A DNA stretch of 64,000 nucleotides, taken from NCBI RefSeq assembly GCF_021568855.1, contig NZ_JAKGUG010000006.1:1-64000 (forward strand), written 5' to 3'. The position numbers and the translations under genes were made by a program. Origin of the DNA: Dethiosulfovibrio russensis. Lineage in GTDB: Bacteria; Synergistota; Synergistia; Synergistales; Dethiosulfovibrionaceae. Within the stretch, counting starts at the first letter, position 1, and every line of letters begins with the position of its first letter. Below the pieces are notes generated by a model. It did not search any database. It was not told where the DNA came from and worked only from the letters and a program-made list of their open reading frames with translations. This document shows, one piece after another, positions 52,110-60,589 of the stretch.

Positions 52110-52879
52110 GCGATGTCCTTCTATCCGTGTCCGAACTTTCCAAGCATTTCGGAGGGTTGAAGGCGGTGGATCAGGTTTCCTTCGAGCTTGAAAAAGGGGA
52201 GATCCTAGGGCTGCTGGGGCCCAACGGGGCGGGAAAGACCACCTGTTTCAACATGATTTCCGGGGTGTACCCTCCCACCGGAGGAAGTATTACCTTCGAC
52301 GGAGAGCGTACCGACGGAAAGGCCCCTCACGATATGGCAGGTCTGGGAATAGGCCGGACCTTTCAGATAGTTAAGCCCTTTTCCGGCCTTACAGTGCTGG
52401 AAAACGTAGTAGTGGCCTTGGGTATGAGACGTTATCGTAGCCTATCCAAGACCTTGGGTCTATGGGGTAGCAGGTCGGTGAGAGATAGAGCGATGGAGAT
52501 TCTGGAGAGGGTCAACCTGGGAGGTCATGCCGATAGAAAGGCCTCCGTTCTGCCTCTCGGAGACCATCGTAGACTGGAGATAGCCAGAGCTCTGGCCCTG
52601 GAGCCCCGGTTGCTTCTCTTGGACGAGTCTTTTTCCGGACTTCGACACGAACAGATCGGACGGATGGAGGATCTGGTTATGGATCTCGCCTCCGACGGCA
52701 TCTCTATACTCTTGATAGAGCACAACATGAAGGTGGCCATGAAGCTGAGCCGACGGATTGTCATCCTCGATCATGGCAGAAAGCTGGCCGAGGGAGAGCC
52801 TCAGGAAGTGGTCAAAGATCCCAATGTCATAGAGGCCTATCTGGGAAAGGGGGGATCCGGCGATGTTGCTTCGAATTGA
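52106..52879 (+). CDS. livG: Branched-chain amino-acid ABC ATPase LivG
   Basis: The 257-residue ATPase has Walker A GPNGAGKTT, Q-loop GRTFQIVKPF, Walker B LLLLDESFSGL and the H-loop IEHNMKVAM. The signature region reads LPLGDHRRLEIARAL: Leu-Gly-Asp-His stands where other LivG proteins have LSxG(E/Q), which is a substantial departure. In Walker B the residue after Glu is Ser rather than Pro. These changes could lower activity or be compensated by LivF, whose signature is intact. It overlaps livF by 17 bases. Confidence 0.88.
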   Translation: MSDVLLSVSELSKHFGGLKAVDQVSFELEKGEILGLLGPNGAGKTTCFNMISGVYPPTGGSITFDGERTDGKAPHDMAGLGIGRTFQIVKPFSGLTVLENVVVALGMRRYRSLSKTLGLWGSRSVRDRAMEILERVNLGGHADRKASVLPLGDHRRLEIARALALEPRLLLLDESFSGLRHEQIGRMEDLVMDLASDGISILLIEHNMKVAMKLSRRIVILDHGRKLAEGEPQEVVKDPNVIEAYLGKGGSGDVASN

Positions 52880-53573
52880 GGATCTTCACATATCCTACGG
52901 TCAGGTCCGGGCGGTTCACGGAGTCTCCTTCCACGTGGAGGAGGGGGAGCTGGTCTCCATAATAGGGGCCAACGGCGCCGGTAAGACGTCCATCCTTAAC
53001 GCAGTGATGGGTATTGTACCCAGTTCGTCCGGAGCGGTGTCCTTGGAAGATCGGGATCTTTCGTCCATGCCCTCTCACATGAGGGCCAGAGAGGGCATAA
53101 GGATCGTTCCTGAGAGGGCGAGGGTTTTTCCTTGGCTTTCGGTCTACGAGAATCTTCAGACCGGCATATACGGCATGAGGGATAAGATAAACCTGGAGGA
53201 GAAGCTGAGTTGGATATACAGCTTCTTCCCCGTCCTGGAGGAACGAAGGGATCAGGCAGCTGTTACCCTGTCCGGAGGGGAGCAGCAACAGCTTTCCATC
53301 GCCAGGGCGCTGGTCTCGGAGCCCCGTATATTGCTCGTGGACGAGGTGTCCATGGGGTTGATGCCTATCTTGGTGGACAAGGTTTTCGAGGTTTTACAAC
53401 ATCTCAATCGCGAATATGGCCTCACCATCCTGATAGTTGAACAGAACGCCCTGGCCTCTTTGGAGATCTCTCACAGGGGCTACGTGCTGGAGGCGGGGAA
53501 CCTGGTTATGGAGGGATCCGCCGAGGATCTGATGGAAGATTCCGGGGTTCGAGAGGCCTATCTGGGTCTCTGA
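52863..53573 (+). CDS. livF: Branched-chain amino-acid ABC ATPase LivF
   Basis: The 236-residue protein has Walker A GANGAGKTS, signature LSGGEQQQLSIARAL, Walker B ILLVDEVSMGLMP and H-loop IVEQNALAS. It also has RIVPERARVFPWLSVYENL, the LivF-specific segment. It is the partner ATPase of LivG. The start lies inside the livG 3' end, after GGGGGG. Both ABC motifs are canonical, unlike LivG. Confidence 0.93.
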   Translation: MLLRIEDLHISYGQVRAVHGVSFHVEEGELVSIIGANGAGKTSILNAVMGIVPSSSGAVSLEDRDLSSMPSHMRAREGIRIVPERARVFPWLSVYENLQTGIYGMRDKINLEEKLSWIYSFFPVLEERRDQAAVTLSGGEQQQLSIARALVSEPRILLVDEVSMGLMPILVDKVFEVLQHLNREYGLTILIVEQNALASLEISHRGYVLEAGNLVMEGSAEDLMEDSGVREAYLGL

Positions 53574-53636
53574 TACCTATAAAGCGTCAGGCTGCTCCTG
53601 GGAGCGGTCATATCTACCTTGGAGGTGGTGCGTACC

Positions 53637-54785
53637 ATGAATAAGCTGTTGAAATTGGGGTTGTCGGTCGTATTTGTCCTTTCCCTGTTAGTGGGATCCG
53701 TCTTTGCGGAGGACACCATAAAGATCGGTCTTCTCGCTCCTCTGACCGGAAAAGGTGCCGATGACGGGATAAACGTCAAGAACTCCGTCGTCATGGCGGT
53801 GGAGGAACTGAACGCCTCCGGTGGACTTCTCGGAAAGAAGGTCGAGCTGGTCTACTACGACGATCGCAACGAACCCAAAGAGGCTGTGGGATTGGCCTAC
53901 AAACTGATCGAGAGAGACGAGGTCGTCGGAGTTGTCGGAGGTTCATATAGTTTCCCGACCAGAGCGGTGGCTCCCATTTTTCAGGAGGAGGAGATCCCCT
54001 TCGTAGCCGCCTATGCTCTTCATCCCGACGTTACCGCCGCCGGCGATTACTGCTTCCGGGTAGGATTCCTCGGAGAGCTTGAGGGCCGTGGATGCGCCTA
54101 TCTTGCGGTGGAGAAGCTGGGAGCCAAGACGGTGTCGTTGATCCATGCCGACAACGATTTCGGCAGGACCCTTTCCACCGGAACCATGGAGTATCTCGAG
54201 AAGTACGCTCCTGACGTGAAGGTGCTGTCCGATCAGGCATATCCCTTCGGTGAGAAGGACTACAAGGCCTATCTCTCCAAGATCAAGGAGGAGAATCCCG
54301 ACGTAGTCATAGCCAGCGGATATTTCTTCCAGGCCGGGCCCATGCTCAAACAGGCTAGGGAGATGGGCATCACCGCCCAGTTCGTTGGAGAGGAAGGGGC
54401 AGACTCGCCGGAAACTCCCAAGATCGCCGGAGATGCCGCCGAGGGCTTCATAATAGCCACCAATCTGAACAGAGACGACCCTCGTCCCTTCGTTCAGAAG
54501 TATCTCAAGGAGTATAAGGAGCGTTTCGAGGTGGATACCTGCATGGTCGGAGCCTCTGCCTACGATGCATTCATGGTCCTGGTCAACGGTATAAAGACCG
54601 CCGGGACCACCGACGGAGACAAGGTCAAAGATGCCATAGCCAAGTCCGAGGTGGAAGGACTTACGGGAACTGCAAAATTCACCGAGACCGGCGAGGTCAT
54701 CAAGGCACCAGTCGCCCAGATAATCAAGGACGGTCAGTTCCGTTTCTACTGCGAGATGGACGACCCCAGAGTGATCGGAGAATAA
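53637..54785 (+). CDS. Branched-chain amino-acid-type periplasmic binding protein
   Basis: The ATG at 53637 has GGAGGTGG upstream and begins a signal peptide (NKLLKLGLSVVFVLSLLVGS). The 382-residue protein is of the LivJ/LivK type I periplasmic fold: IKIGLLAPLTGKGADDGINVKNSV, ELVYYDDRNEPKEAV, VVGVVGGSYSFPTRAVAPIF and DAFMVLVNGIKTAG. It follows livF after 63 bp that contain a small hairpin, so it may be made in excess over the permease, as is common for binding proteins. The exact amino acid is not determined. Confidence 0.92.
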   Translation: MNKLLKLGLSVVFVLSLLVGSVFAEDTIKIGLLAPLTGKGADDGINVKNSVVMAVEELNASGGLLGKKVELVYYDDRNEPKEAVGLAYKLIERDEVVGVVGGSYSFPTRAVAPIFQEEEIPFVAAYALHPDVTAAGDYCFRVGFLGELEGRGCAYLAVEKLGAKTVSLIHADNDFGRTLSTGTMEYLEKYAPDVKVLSDQAYPFGEKDYKAYLSKIKEENPDVVIASGYFFQAGPMLKQAREMGITAQFVGEEGADSPETPKIAGDAAEGFIIATNLNRDDPRPFVQKYLKEYKERFEVDTCMVGASAYDAFMVLVNGIKTAGTTDGDKVKDAIAKSEVEGLTGTAKFTETGEVIKAPVAQIIKDGQFRFYCEMDDPRVIGE

Positions 54786-54818
54786 GATAAGAATTTTATA
54801 CGTGTAAACTCGATATCT

Positions 54819-54853
54819 AAGAGGGCCCTGCTGATTTAAGCGGGGCCCTCTTT
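54819..54853 (+). terminator. Terminator of the liv operon
   Basis: AAGAGGGCCC and GGGCCCTCTT form a perfect 10-bp stem around a 14-base loop, followed by a short T run. It lies 34 bases after the binding-protein stop. Confidence 0.8.
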
Positions 54854-54914
54854 AGGTTGAATCCTGTATGTTTTAGCTATAAGATCGAAGTGTCGAAGAG
54901 ATATTACATGATAG

Positions 54915-54965
54915 AAAGGGAGGATAGATGCATAGATCTCGATTTCTTTAGATCTATGCTGGCGT
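54915..54965 (+). promoter_or_regulatory. Flagellin leader: strong ribosome site, 7-codon upstream ORF and start-proximal hairpin
   Basis: AAAGGGAGGA (54915-54924) is the only good ribosome site before the flagellin ATG at 54966, but it lies about 42 bases away. It is correctly spaced instead for a 7-codon upstream ORF (54928-54951, stop TAG). A perfect 10-bp stem (54930-54939 with 54950-54959, 10-base loop) spans that ORF. When folded, the stem would bring the ribosome site to about 12 bases from the flagellin ATG. Either translation of the small ORF or the hairpin could therefore govern flagellin synthesis. Confidence 0.6.
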
Positions 54966-57080
54966 ATGATCATAAATCATAATTTATCCGCTTTATTGTC
55001 TAAAAATTCACTAATTAGAAGTAGCGGCATTTTGTCTAAGTCGTTAAAGAGGTTGGGGTCCGGCCTTAGAATCAACGGAGCTTCTGACGATGCGTCGGGG
55101 CTGAGCATATCGGAAAAAATGAGAGGTCAGATCAAGGGGCTGGATCAGGCTAGGCGTAACTCGCAGGACGGGATCTCCATGATTCAGACCGCGGAGGGCG
55201 GTCTGAACGAGTCTCACTCTATTCTCCAGAGGATGAGGGAGCTTTCGATACAGGCGGCTAACGATACATTGACCCAACAGGATAGAGAACATCTCCAAGG
55301 TGAGATAGATCAACTTATGGATGAAATCGACGGAATCGCCACAGGGACGACCTTCAACGGTAAAAGACTGCTAGATGGGAGCTCCTCCGTGCTTTGGTCG
55401 GTAGATACCCCCGGGGCGGAGGTTATCGTCAGGGGGCCACTCAAGTCTTTGGATTGTATGGGCAACGATATCTCAGGGGAGGGGAATTTCAACGTACACA
55501 TATCCACCAAGGATTCCGGTCAAGCGGAAGTTTTGAAGTCACATGTATTTCCTATCCGGGTTGGAAACGAGGAACTTACGTTGAACGATATTTCCTATTT
55601 CCAAGATGGTGGAAAGCCTATTCTGGATCCTGCTCAAAGGTTGCGCATCCGACAGGGCGGAGGTGATTTCGTCGATATATCGATAGACGGTCAGGATACC
55701 GTGGAGGGGTTAAAGGAGAAGCTCGGTCAGGCTATGGCCGAAAGTGGAGGAGTCGAAAATACCTCTGGCGTAGCGGATTTTCTCGCCACCGTTTCTTCCG
55801 GAGCTTCCGGGACGGTGGAGTCGATCCATACCGAGACCGGAAGCTGTAAGTCTTGTGTTAAGCCTATAGACGAGATATTGACCAACGGAGTTCCCCAGGG
55901 ATTCAGTTCCGGTGCTGTCGCCTTTGCTTCCATAACGGAGGGATCTACGGATGTATCCCTTCATATAAATGATATTGGCATGCCCGATTCGATACAGGTT
56001 TTCACAAGGGATGGGGTCTTGATAGCGGGAGTCAACCCTCCGGAGGTTCCGATACCCATGACTGAGGCCAACGGTTTCCTGACTACAGCGGTTTTTCAGC
56101 CTACCGGCCCTTTGGTGAATCCTCCTTATACCGACGTTGCTCCGTATAACCAGGTTGTGTACGACGGTGCGACCGTTTCCTATTCGGGATCGGACAATCC
56201 CGGAGGAGGCAACCTTAACGAATATTTTTCTATAGATGAGGCTCCGGAGGATTTATTGGTCTTCGTTACGGGATCGGGAGCGTTCAATATAACCGGGAGC
56301 TGGACGGAGATAAAAAAATCTCCGGAGTTTTCCGATGACTACTCCCTTTCGGCTCCCTTGATACTCAGGTCTTCCGTTCCTGGTGAGGATGGCGAGATAG
56401 AGTTTTCCGGAAGCGAGGAGCTCCTGCAGGCTCTGGGTTTTTCCCGGTTGCAGGAGTCCAGAGAGCCGGTGAGAACTGTGTCCGTCACCGATGCTCATTC
56501 GGGCAAGACCGTAGATTCGGGGCTTTCGTTCGCTGGCAATTTACTTGTAGGAGCGGTTAATCCAAATATCGATATCTCTATAGATCCATCGACCGCTATC
56601 GGCAGACGGTGGAACGATCAGTCCAAGCTTTTCATTTTCGAAGAGAAAGAAGCCGATGTAATGGTTCATCTTTCCGATAACGCTACGGTTTTGCAAAACG
56701 GCGCCAACGAAGGGGAGGATATGTCTATTTTCCTAGGCGATATGGGGTCGAAGGGCCTTAATCTCTTTCCTCCTAAGCCGTCTCTGGCTACAAGAGAGGC
56801 GGCAGTGGATACGATAGGCCGTGTCGATCAGGCCATCGACCTGGTGTCCAGGCAAAGAGGACGGCTCGGTGCCTATCAGAATCGCCTGGAACATTCGATA
56901 TCCAATCTTACCGTTTCCTACGAAAACACGGTGGCGTCTGAATCTAAAATAAGAGATCTGGATATGGCCAAAGAGATGCTTTCTTTTTCCAGAGCGAATA
57001 TCTTAACTCAAGCAGCGACGTCGATTTTGCAACAGGCCAACGTCTCTTCCGAACAAGTTTTGCAGCTCCTCAACCCTTGA
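54966..57080 (+). CDS. Flagellin with large central domain
   Basis: The 704-residue protein has canonical D0/D1 ends: MIINHNLSALLSKNSL through the ASGLSISEKMRGQIKGL helix (1-135) and the C-terminal IRDLDMAKEMLSFSRANIL...ILQQAN (about 610-704). Between them lies a variable surface domain of about 475 residues, rich in Gly, Ser, Thr and Asp. It has three cysteines (164, 294, 297), unusual for flagellin, two of them as CKSC. Export is by the flagellar type III route, so there is no signal peptide. No flagellar chaperone or FliD gene is adjacent. A possible but poorly spaced promoter (TTGAAT, 15 bases, TATAAG) lies at 54857-54883. Flagellin identity is firm. Confidence 0.93.
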   Translation: MIINHNLSALLSKNSLIRSSGILSKSLKRLGSGLRINGASDDASGLSISEKMRGQIKGLDQARRNSQDGISMIQTAEGGLNESHSILQRMRELSIQAANDTLTQQDREHLQGEIDQLMDEIDGIATGTTFNGKRLLDGSSSVLWSVDTPGAEVIVRGPLKSLDCMGNDISGEGNFNVHISTKDSGQAEVLKSHVFPIRVGNEELTLNDISYFQDGGKPILDPAQRLRIRQGGGDFVDISIDGQDTVEGLKEKLGQAMAESGGVENTSGVADFLATVSSGASGTVESIHTETGSCKSCVKPIDEILTNGVPQGFSSGAVAFASITEGSTDVSLHINDIGMPDSIQVFTRDGVLIAGVNPPEVPIPMTEANGFLTTAVFQPTGPLVNPPYTDVAPYNQVVYDGATVSYSGSDNPGGGNLNEYFSIDEAPEDLLVFVTGSGAFNITGSWTEIKKSPEFSDDYSLSAPLILRSSVPGEDGEIEFSGSEELLQALGFSRLQESREPVRTVSVTDAHSGKTVDSGLSFAGNLLVGAVNPNIDISIDPSTAIGRRWNDQSKLFIFEEKEADVMVHLSDNATVLQNGANEGEDMSIFLGDMGSKGLNLFPPKPSLATREAAVDTIGRVDQAIDLVSRQRGRLGAYQNRLEHSISNLTVSYENTVASESKIRDLDMAKEMLSFSRANILTQAATSILQQANVSSEQVLQLLNP

Positions 57081-57106
57081 TATAGTTTTGTATTGGAGTG
57101 ATCGTT

Positions 57107-57742
57107 TTGAACGTCGTGGATCTTACTCAGGTCATAAGGGAAGGTATGCCGGTCTATCCCGGTACCGAATCGCCAAAGATAGCCCAGGCTACAACGGTGG
57201 AAAAGGAGGGGTTCGCTGAGAAGCTCATAACCATGTTCAGTCATACCGGAACCCATATGGACGCTCCCGCCCACATACTGAAGGATGGGCCGACCCTGGA
57301 CCAGATCTCGGCGGATCGCTTCGTCGGAAGGGCCGTGGTGGCGGATTTTTCAGGACTGTCCGGGACCATAGGGCTTTCCGAACTAGAGCGTTATGGCGAT
57401 GATCTGGAGGGGTGCGATTTTTTCCTCTACCGTACCGGATGGTCCGATATGTGGGGGGACGCGGGGTACTTCGAGGGATTTCCTGTTTTGTCCACTGAGG
57501 CCTGTGAATGGATTGTGGATAAAGGGATAAAGGGTATAGGTGTAGACGCCATATCGGTCGATCCCGTGGATTCGTTGGATCTTCCGAACCACAGGGTCTT
57601 TCTAGGGGCCGGTATGGTGATAGTGGAGAACCTCACGGGGTTGGAGGGCCTTCCATCTTCGGTGACCCTGTGCTGTCTTCCTCTGAAAATAGCCGATTCC
57701 GACGGGGCACCTGTTCGGGCGGTAGCTCTGTTGGACTCTTAA
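57107..57742 (+). CDS. Cyclase-family (kynurenine formamidase-like) hydrolase
   Basis: I take the TTG at 57107, with GGAG 8 bases upstream, over the GTG at 57098. The 211-residue protein has the metal-binding signature HTGTHMDAPAH near residue 47, an early LTQVIREGMPVYPG and a late SVDPVDSLDLPNHRVFL. Family members are Zn or Mn hydrolases acting on N-formylkynurenine, isatin and similar amides. No tryptophan-pathway gene is nearby. It is followed after 36 bp by the acetoacetate-decarboxylase-like and SDR genes, suggesting a small catabolic cassette. Confidence 0.87.
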   Translation: MNVVDLTQVIREGMPVYPGTESPKIAQATTVEKEGFAEKLITMFSHTGTHMDAPAHILKDGPTLDQISADRFVGRAVVADFSGLSGTIGLSELERYGDDLEGCDFFLYRTGWSDMWGDAGYFEGFPVLSTEACEWIVDKGIKGIGVDAISVDPVDSLDLPNHRVFLGAGMVIVENLTGLEGLPSSVTLCCLPLKIADSDGAPVRAVALLDS

Positions 57743-57778
57743 AGTCGGTCTATTTTTTTTGCCGTATGGAGGTGAGTC

Positions 57779-58576
57779 ATGAGAGGTCAGTTTCGTTTCA
57801 AGGATGACTTTGTGTATAAGATGCCAGTTCATTTCTCCGGCCATCCGTTCTATCCAGTGAGGGTGGTCTATGGGGATATGACCTGTATCTCCGTGCCCTT
57901 CGAGACCGATCCGGAAAGTATCGCCCGGTTTGTTCCGGAGGCTTTCGAGCTGTTGAAACCCAGGGTCGACGTCCAGTATTCAAATTGCCGCGACGTGGAC
58001 TGGATGGCCGGAGGGGAATACCGTTTGATCCAGGCCTCCGTTCCCGTGAGATATATGGGAAATGGAGAGGGGCTCGAGGGAGACTACGTCCTGGTCATAT
58101 GGGAGAACAAGGCCTGTCCCATCATAGGTGGCAGAGAGGAGGACGGTATGCCCAAGCTTTACGCCGATATCCCGTCGGAGCGGCACAAGGAAGAGCATTG
58201 GTACACGGGAGCTTCCTACGAGGGCTGTACCTTTCTCTCCATGGACTTTCACAGGCAAGAAGAGGTGGAATTGAAATCCGGTGCTGTCGAGAGTCATCGG
58301 GAGATCAACTTCTTGGGCTGGCGATATATTCCCGATTTGGGAAAGGGAGGGGCCGCCCTCAGCCAGGCGACTCTCTATCCTCAGGAGATGGATGTGGTGC
58401 GTATGTGGACCGGAGAGGGAAGCCTTAACTGGACCGACTTAGGAGAAGAACGACATCCGGGGCAGTTTCCCATAATTCGCGAACTTGCCCGGTTGCCGGT
58501 GGTCCGATGGATGGAAGCCTCCATGTTTCAGGGATCCGCCAGGTTAAACGTGGCCGATTCGAGGGTGTTGTCATGA
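57779..58576 (+). CDS. Acetoacetate decarboxylase-family protein
   Basis: The 265-residue protein shares the ADC fold pattern. A presumed Schiff-base lysine occurs at residue 126 in GREEDGMPKLYAD, next to the family's GGRE. The second lysine found after it in clostridial Adc, which tunes its pKa, is Leu here, so the reaction may not be acetoacetate decarboxylation. Other ADC-like enzymes are aldolases, dehydratases or decarboxylases. The start has GGAGGTGAG at good spacing, and the stop overlaps the SDR start (ATGA). The substrate is unknown. Confidence 0.83.
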   Translation: MRGQFRFKDDFVYKMPVHFSGHPFYPVRVVYGDMTCISVPFETDPESIARFVPEAFELLKPRVDVQYSNCRDVDWMAGGEYRLIQASVPVRYMGNGEGLEGDYVLVIWENKACPIIGGREEDGMPKLYADIPSERHKEEHWYTGASYEGCTFLSMDFHRQEEVELKSGAVESHREINFLGWRYIPDLGKGGAALSQATLYPQEMDVVRMWTGEGSLNWTDLGEERHPGQFPIIRELARLPVVRWMEASMFQGSARLNVADSRVLS

Positions 58577-59379
58577 ACGGATATTACGAGGGCAAGGTAG
58601 CGGTAGTTACGGGGGCGGCTTCCGGCATAGGACTCGGTCTGACGGAGGGGCTTCTTTCCAGAGGGGCGAGGGCGGTCTTCATGGCCGATTTCAACGAGGA
58701 GAACCTCAGCAGAGAGTCGGGTAAACTGGACGACAGGTATCCGGGGCGGGTCTTCTCCGCCCTTACGAACGTCACGTCTCTAGATCAGGTGAGGCTCGTT
58801 CTGGAAAGGGCCAGGGATCTGGACGGACATCTGGACTTTCTGTTCAACAACGCCGGTGTCGGTCTGACCTTGCCGGTGGAGAAGGTTACCTTCGAGATGT
58901 GGCGGTCCGTCGTGGATCTGAACCTCATGGGGGTGGTGCACGGAACCTACACGGCAATTCCTATCATGAGGTCTCAGGGCTTCGGACATATAGTCAACAC
59001 GGGGTCCGTGGCCGGGAAGGTTCCGATACCATATCAGGCAGTGTACGCCGCTACCAAGAGCGCGGTCATATCGATGACCGAGTGTCTACAGTACGAGCTG
59101 GAGTGCGAAGGACTGAGTTTCAGCGTGTTCTGTCCAGGGAACGTTCGTACCGCTATTTTCGACGGTCTCGAGCCACCGCCGGATTCCATCTCGGTGGACG
59201 AAGCTGTGGACTACGTCCTTCAGGAGGTGGAAGATAAAATGTTGTTGATCGTTTTCCCCCAGTCGATAAGGGATGTGGATCGTCTTTATCGGGAGGACCG
59301 TGATCATTTTGATAAACTGGCCAGGGAGTTGGCCTCGGTTCGTAGGGAGAACTACAGGACGAAGGGAACCTATTTTTAG
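58573..59379 (+). CDS. Short-chain dehydrogenase/reductase
   Basis: The start is ATG 58573, overlapping the preceding stop by 4 bases. The 268-residue protein is a classical SDR: TGAASGIG cofactor loop, NNAGVG, catalytic Ser in NTGSVAG and YAATK with the active Tyr and Lys. The cofactor-specificity residue after the second strand is Asp (FMADF), which favours NAD over NADP. It is coupled to the ADC-like gene, so it may oxidise or reduce a related keto compound. Confidence 0.92.
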   Translation: MNGYYEGKVAVVTGAASGIGLGLTEGLLSRGARAVFMADFNEENLSRESGKLDDRYPGRVFSALTNVTSLDQVRLVLERARDLDGHLDFLFNNAGVGLTLPVEKVTFEMWRSVVDLNLMGVVHGTYTAIPIMRSQGFGHIVNTGSVAGKVPIPYQAVYAATKSAVISMTECLQYELECEGLSFSVFCPGNVRTAIFDGLEPPPDSISVDEAVDYVLQEVEDKMLLIVFPQSIRDVDRLYREDRDHFDKLARELASVRRENYRTKGTYF

Positions 59380-59397
59380 CATGGGTGGATTTTCCCG

Positions 59398-60567
59398 ATG
59401 GATATGAGAGATTTTTTACGGGCTGAGATAGCAGTCTCCACCGAATCCGCGGTGCTATTGACGGCCGGGATTATTTCCCTTACCGCGTCGGCCCTGCTGT
59501 TTCCCATTTCTAAAGGAACTCTGCCCTACTACGAGAACGGTCTTCTGGGGTTGCTCATGTTCGTCATGGCGGTGCAGATCATCACTTTGGGGAAGGCCCC
59601 TTTCGGAGACGTGGGGCGCGGACCTCTATGGACCGTCCTGGGGGTAGTCCTGGCCGGGATAGGTGTTGTGACCTGCTTTATCCCCGGTCTGTTTCGCGTC
59701 GTTCCCAGGTTGGTGCTTCTGGTCTCGATGGGGGTGGGCGGAGCGGCCATGTTCGTCCGTCTGTGTCTGGACGTTAGGAGGCTGGCTACCTGGTTGAGGC
59801 TAGGGGGGGTGTTCGTCCATCTGGCGGCGGCCTGCGGGGCCGCCTATCTGCTCTCCATGTCGATAGGTCTGTCCCTGTGGTCTCGGGAGTTGCTCTCCGC
59901 TCAGCAGTATTCGGTACTTCTGATGGCCTATGGAGCTTCTCTGGTATATCTGGCATTCGTGCTGGTGCCGGTCTATCGGGATCATCCCCCCGCTCGTACC
60001 GGAAATCTGTCACCGGATAAATCAATGATCCTCCTGGTGGGGGTCTTCATGGTTTTGCTTGGGGTGCTGCTGATTCCGGTGAGCTTGGGGTTACTGCCCT
60101 TTTCCGCAGGAGCTCAGCTAGGTCTGCTGATGGTTATATTCGCCGTACAGATGCTGGCTTTCGGCAACACTCCGGTGGGCTCTTTTTCCAGAACCCCGGC
60201 AGTCATTCTCGTTGGGTTGTTGTTCACCGTGTTGGGAACGGCTTCCTGTATGGTTCCCGAGCTTCTGGTGCCCTTCTTGACCGTGGCTGTGGGGATCCTG
60301 AACGTGTTCGGCGGGGCGATCGGCATGTTCAAGCTGTGGTCGATAAGGGGAAGAGGCCCCGATTTTGCGATCTTGAAGAGGTTGGGTAGAGTCCAGGTGG
60401 CGGTGAACATGTTCTCGATACTCTTCGGAGCCTCTATGCTGATATCCCGGCTTCTGCCCGGAACGGTTATCGGGATTATCTTGAGCCTGAACGGAGTTAC
60501 CTTGCTCTATCTTCTACATCTGCTGGTGGAGATAGAAAAGATGAGCGGAGACCGTCGATCTTCATAG
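59398..60567 (+). CDS. Membrane protein with an internal duplication
   Basis: The 389-residue protein has about ten to twelve hydrophobic spans and no catalytic motif. Two halves share a pattern: LFPISKGTLPYYENGLLGLLMF...LGKAPFGDV near residues 35-75, and LIPVSLGLLPFSAGAQLGLLMV...FGNTPVGSF near 225-265. Each is followed by a span ending in CFIPGLF or CMVPELL. This is an ancestral tandem duplication. The ribosome site is weak, and the gene lies 18 bp after the SDR, so it may be translated by coupling. A role with the preceding enzymes (for example transport) is only a guess. Confidence 0.72.
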   Translation: MDMRDFLRAEIAVSTESAVLLTAGIISLTASALLFPISKGTLPYYENGLLGLLMFVMAVQIITLGKAPFGDVGRGPLWTVLGVVLAGIGVVTCFIPGLFRVVPRLVLLVSMGVGGAAMFVRLCLDVRRLATWLRLGGVFVHLAAACGAAYLLSMSIGLSLWSRELLSAQQYSVLLMAYGASLVYLAFVLVPVYRDHPPARTGNLSPDKSMILLVGVFMVLLGVLLIPVSLGLLPFSAGAQLGLLMVIFAVQMLAFGNTPVGSFSRTPAVILVGLLFTVLGTASCMVPELLVPFLTVAVGILNVFGGAIGMFKLWSIRGRGPDFAILKRLGRVQVAVNMFSILFGASMLISRLLPGTVIGIILSLNGVTLLYLLHLLVEIEKMSGDRRSS

Positions 60568-60583
60568 CGGCCTCCGCTTTTTT
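60544..60583 (+). terminator. Terminator at the end of the membrane-protein gene
   Basis: AGCGGAG pairs with CTCCGCT across the stop codon and is followed by six T residues. Confidence 0.6.
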
Positions 60584-60589
60584 ATAGGG

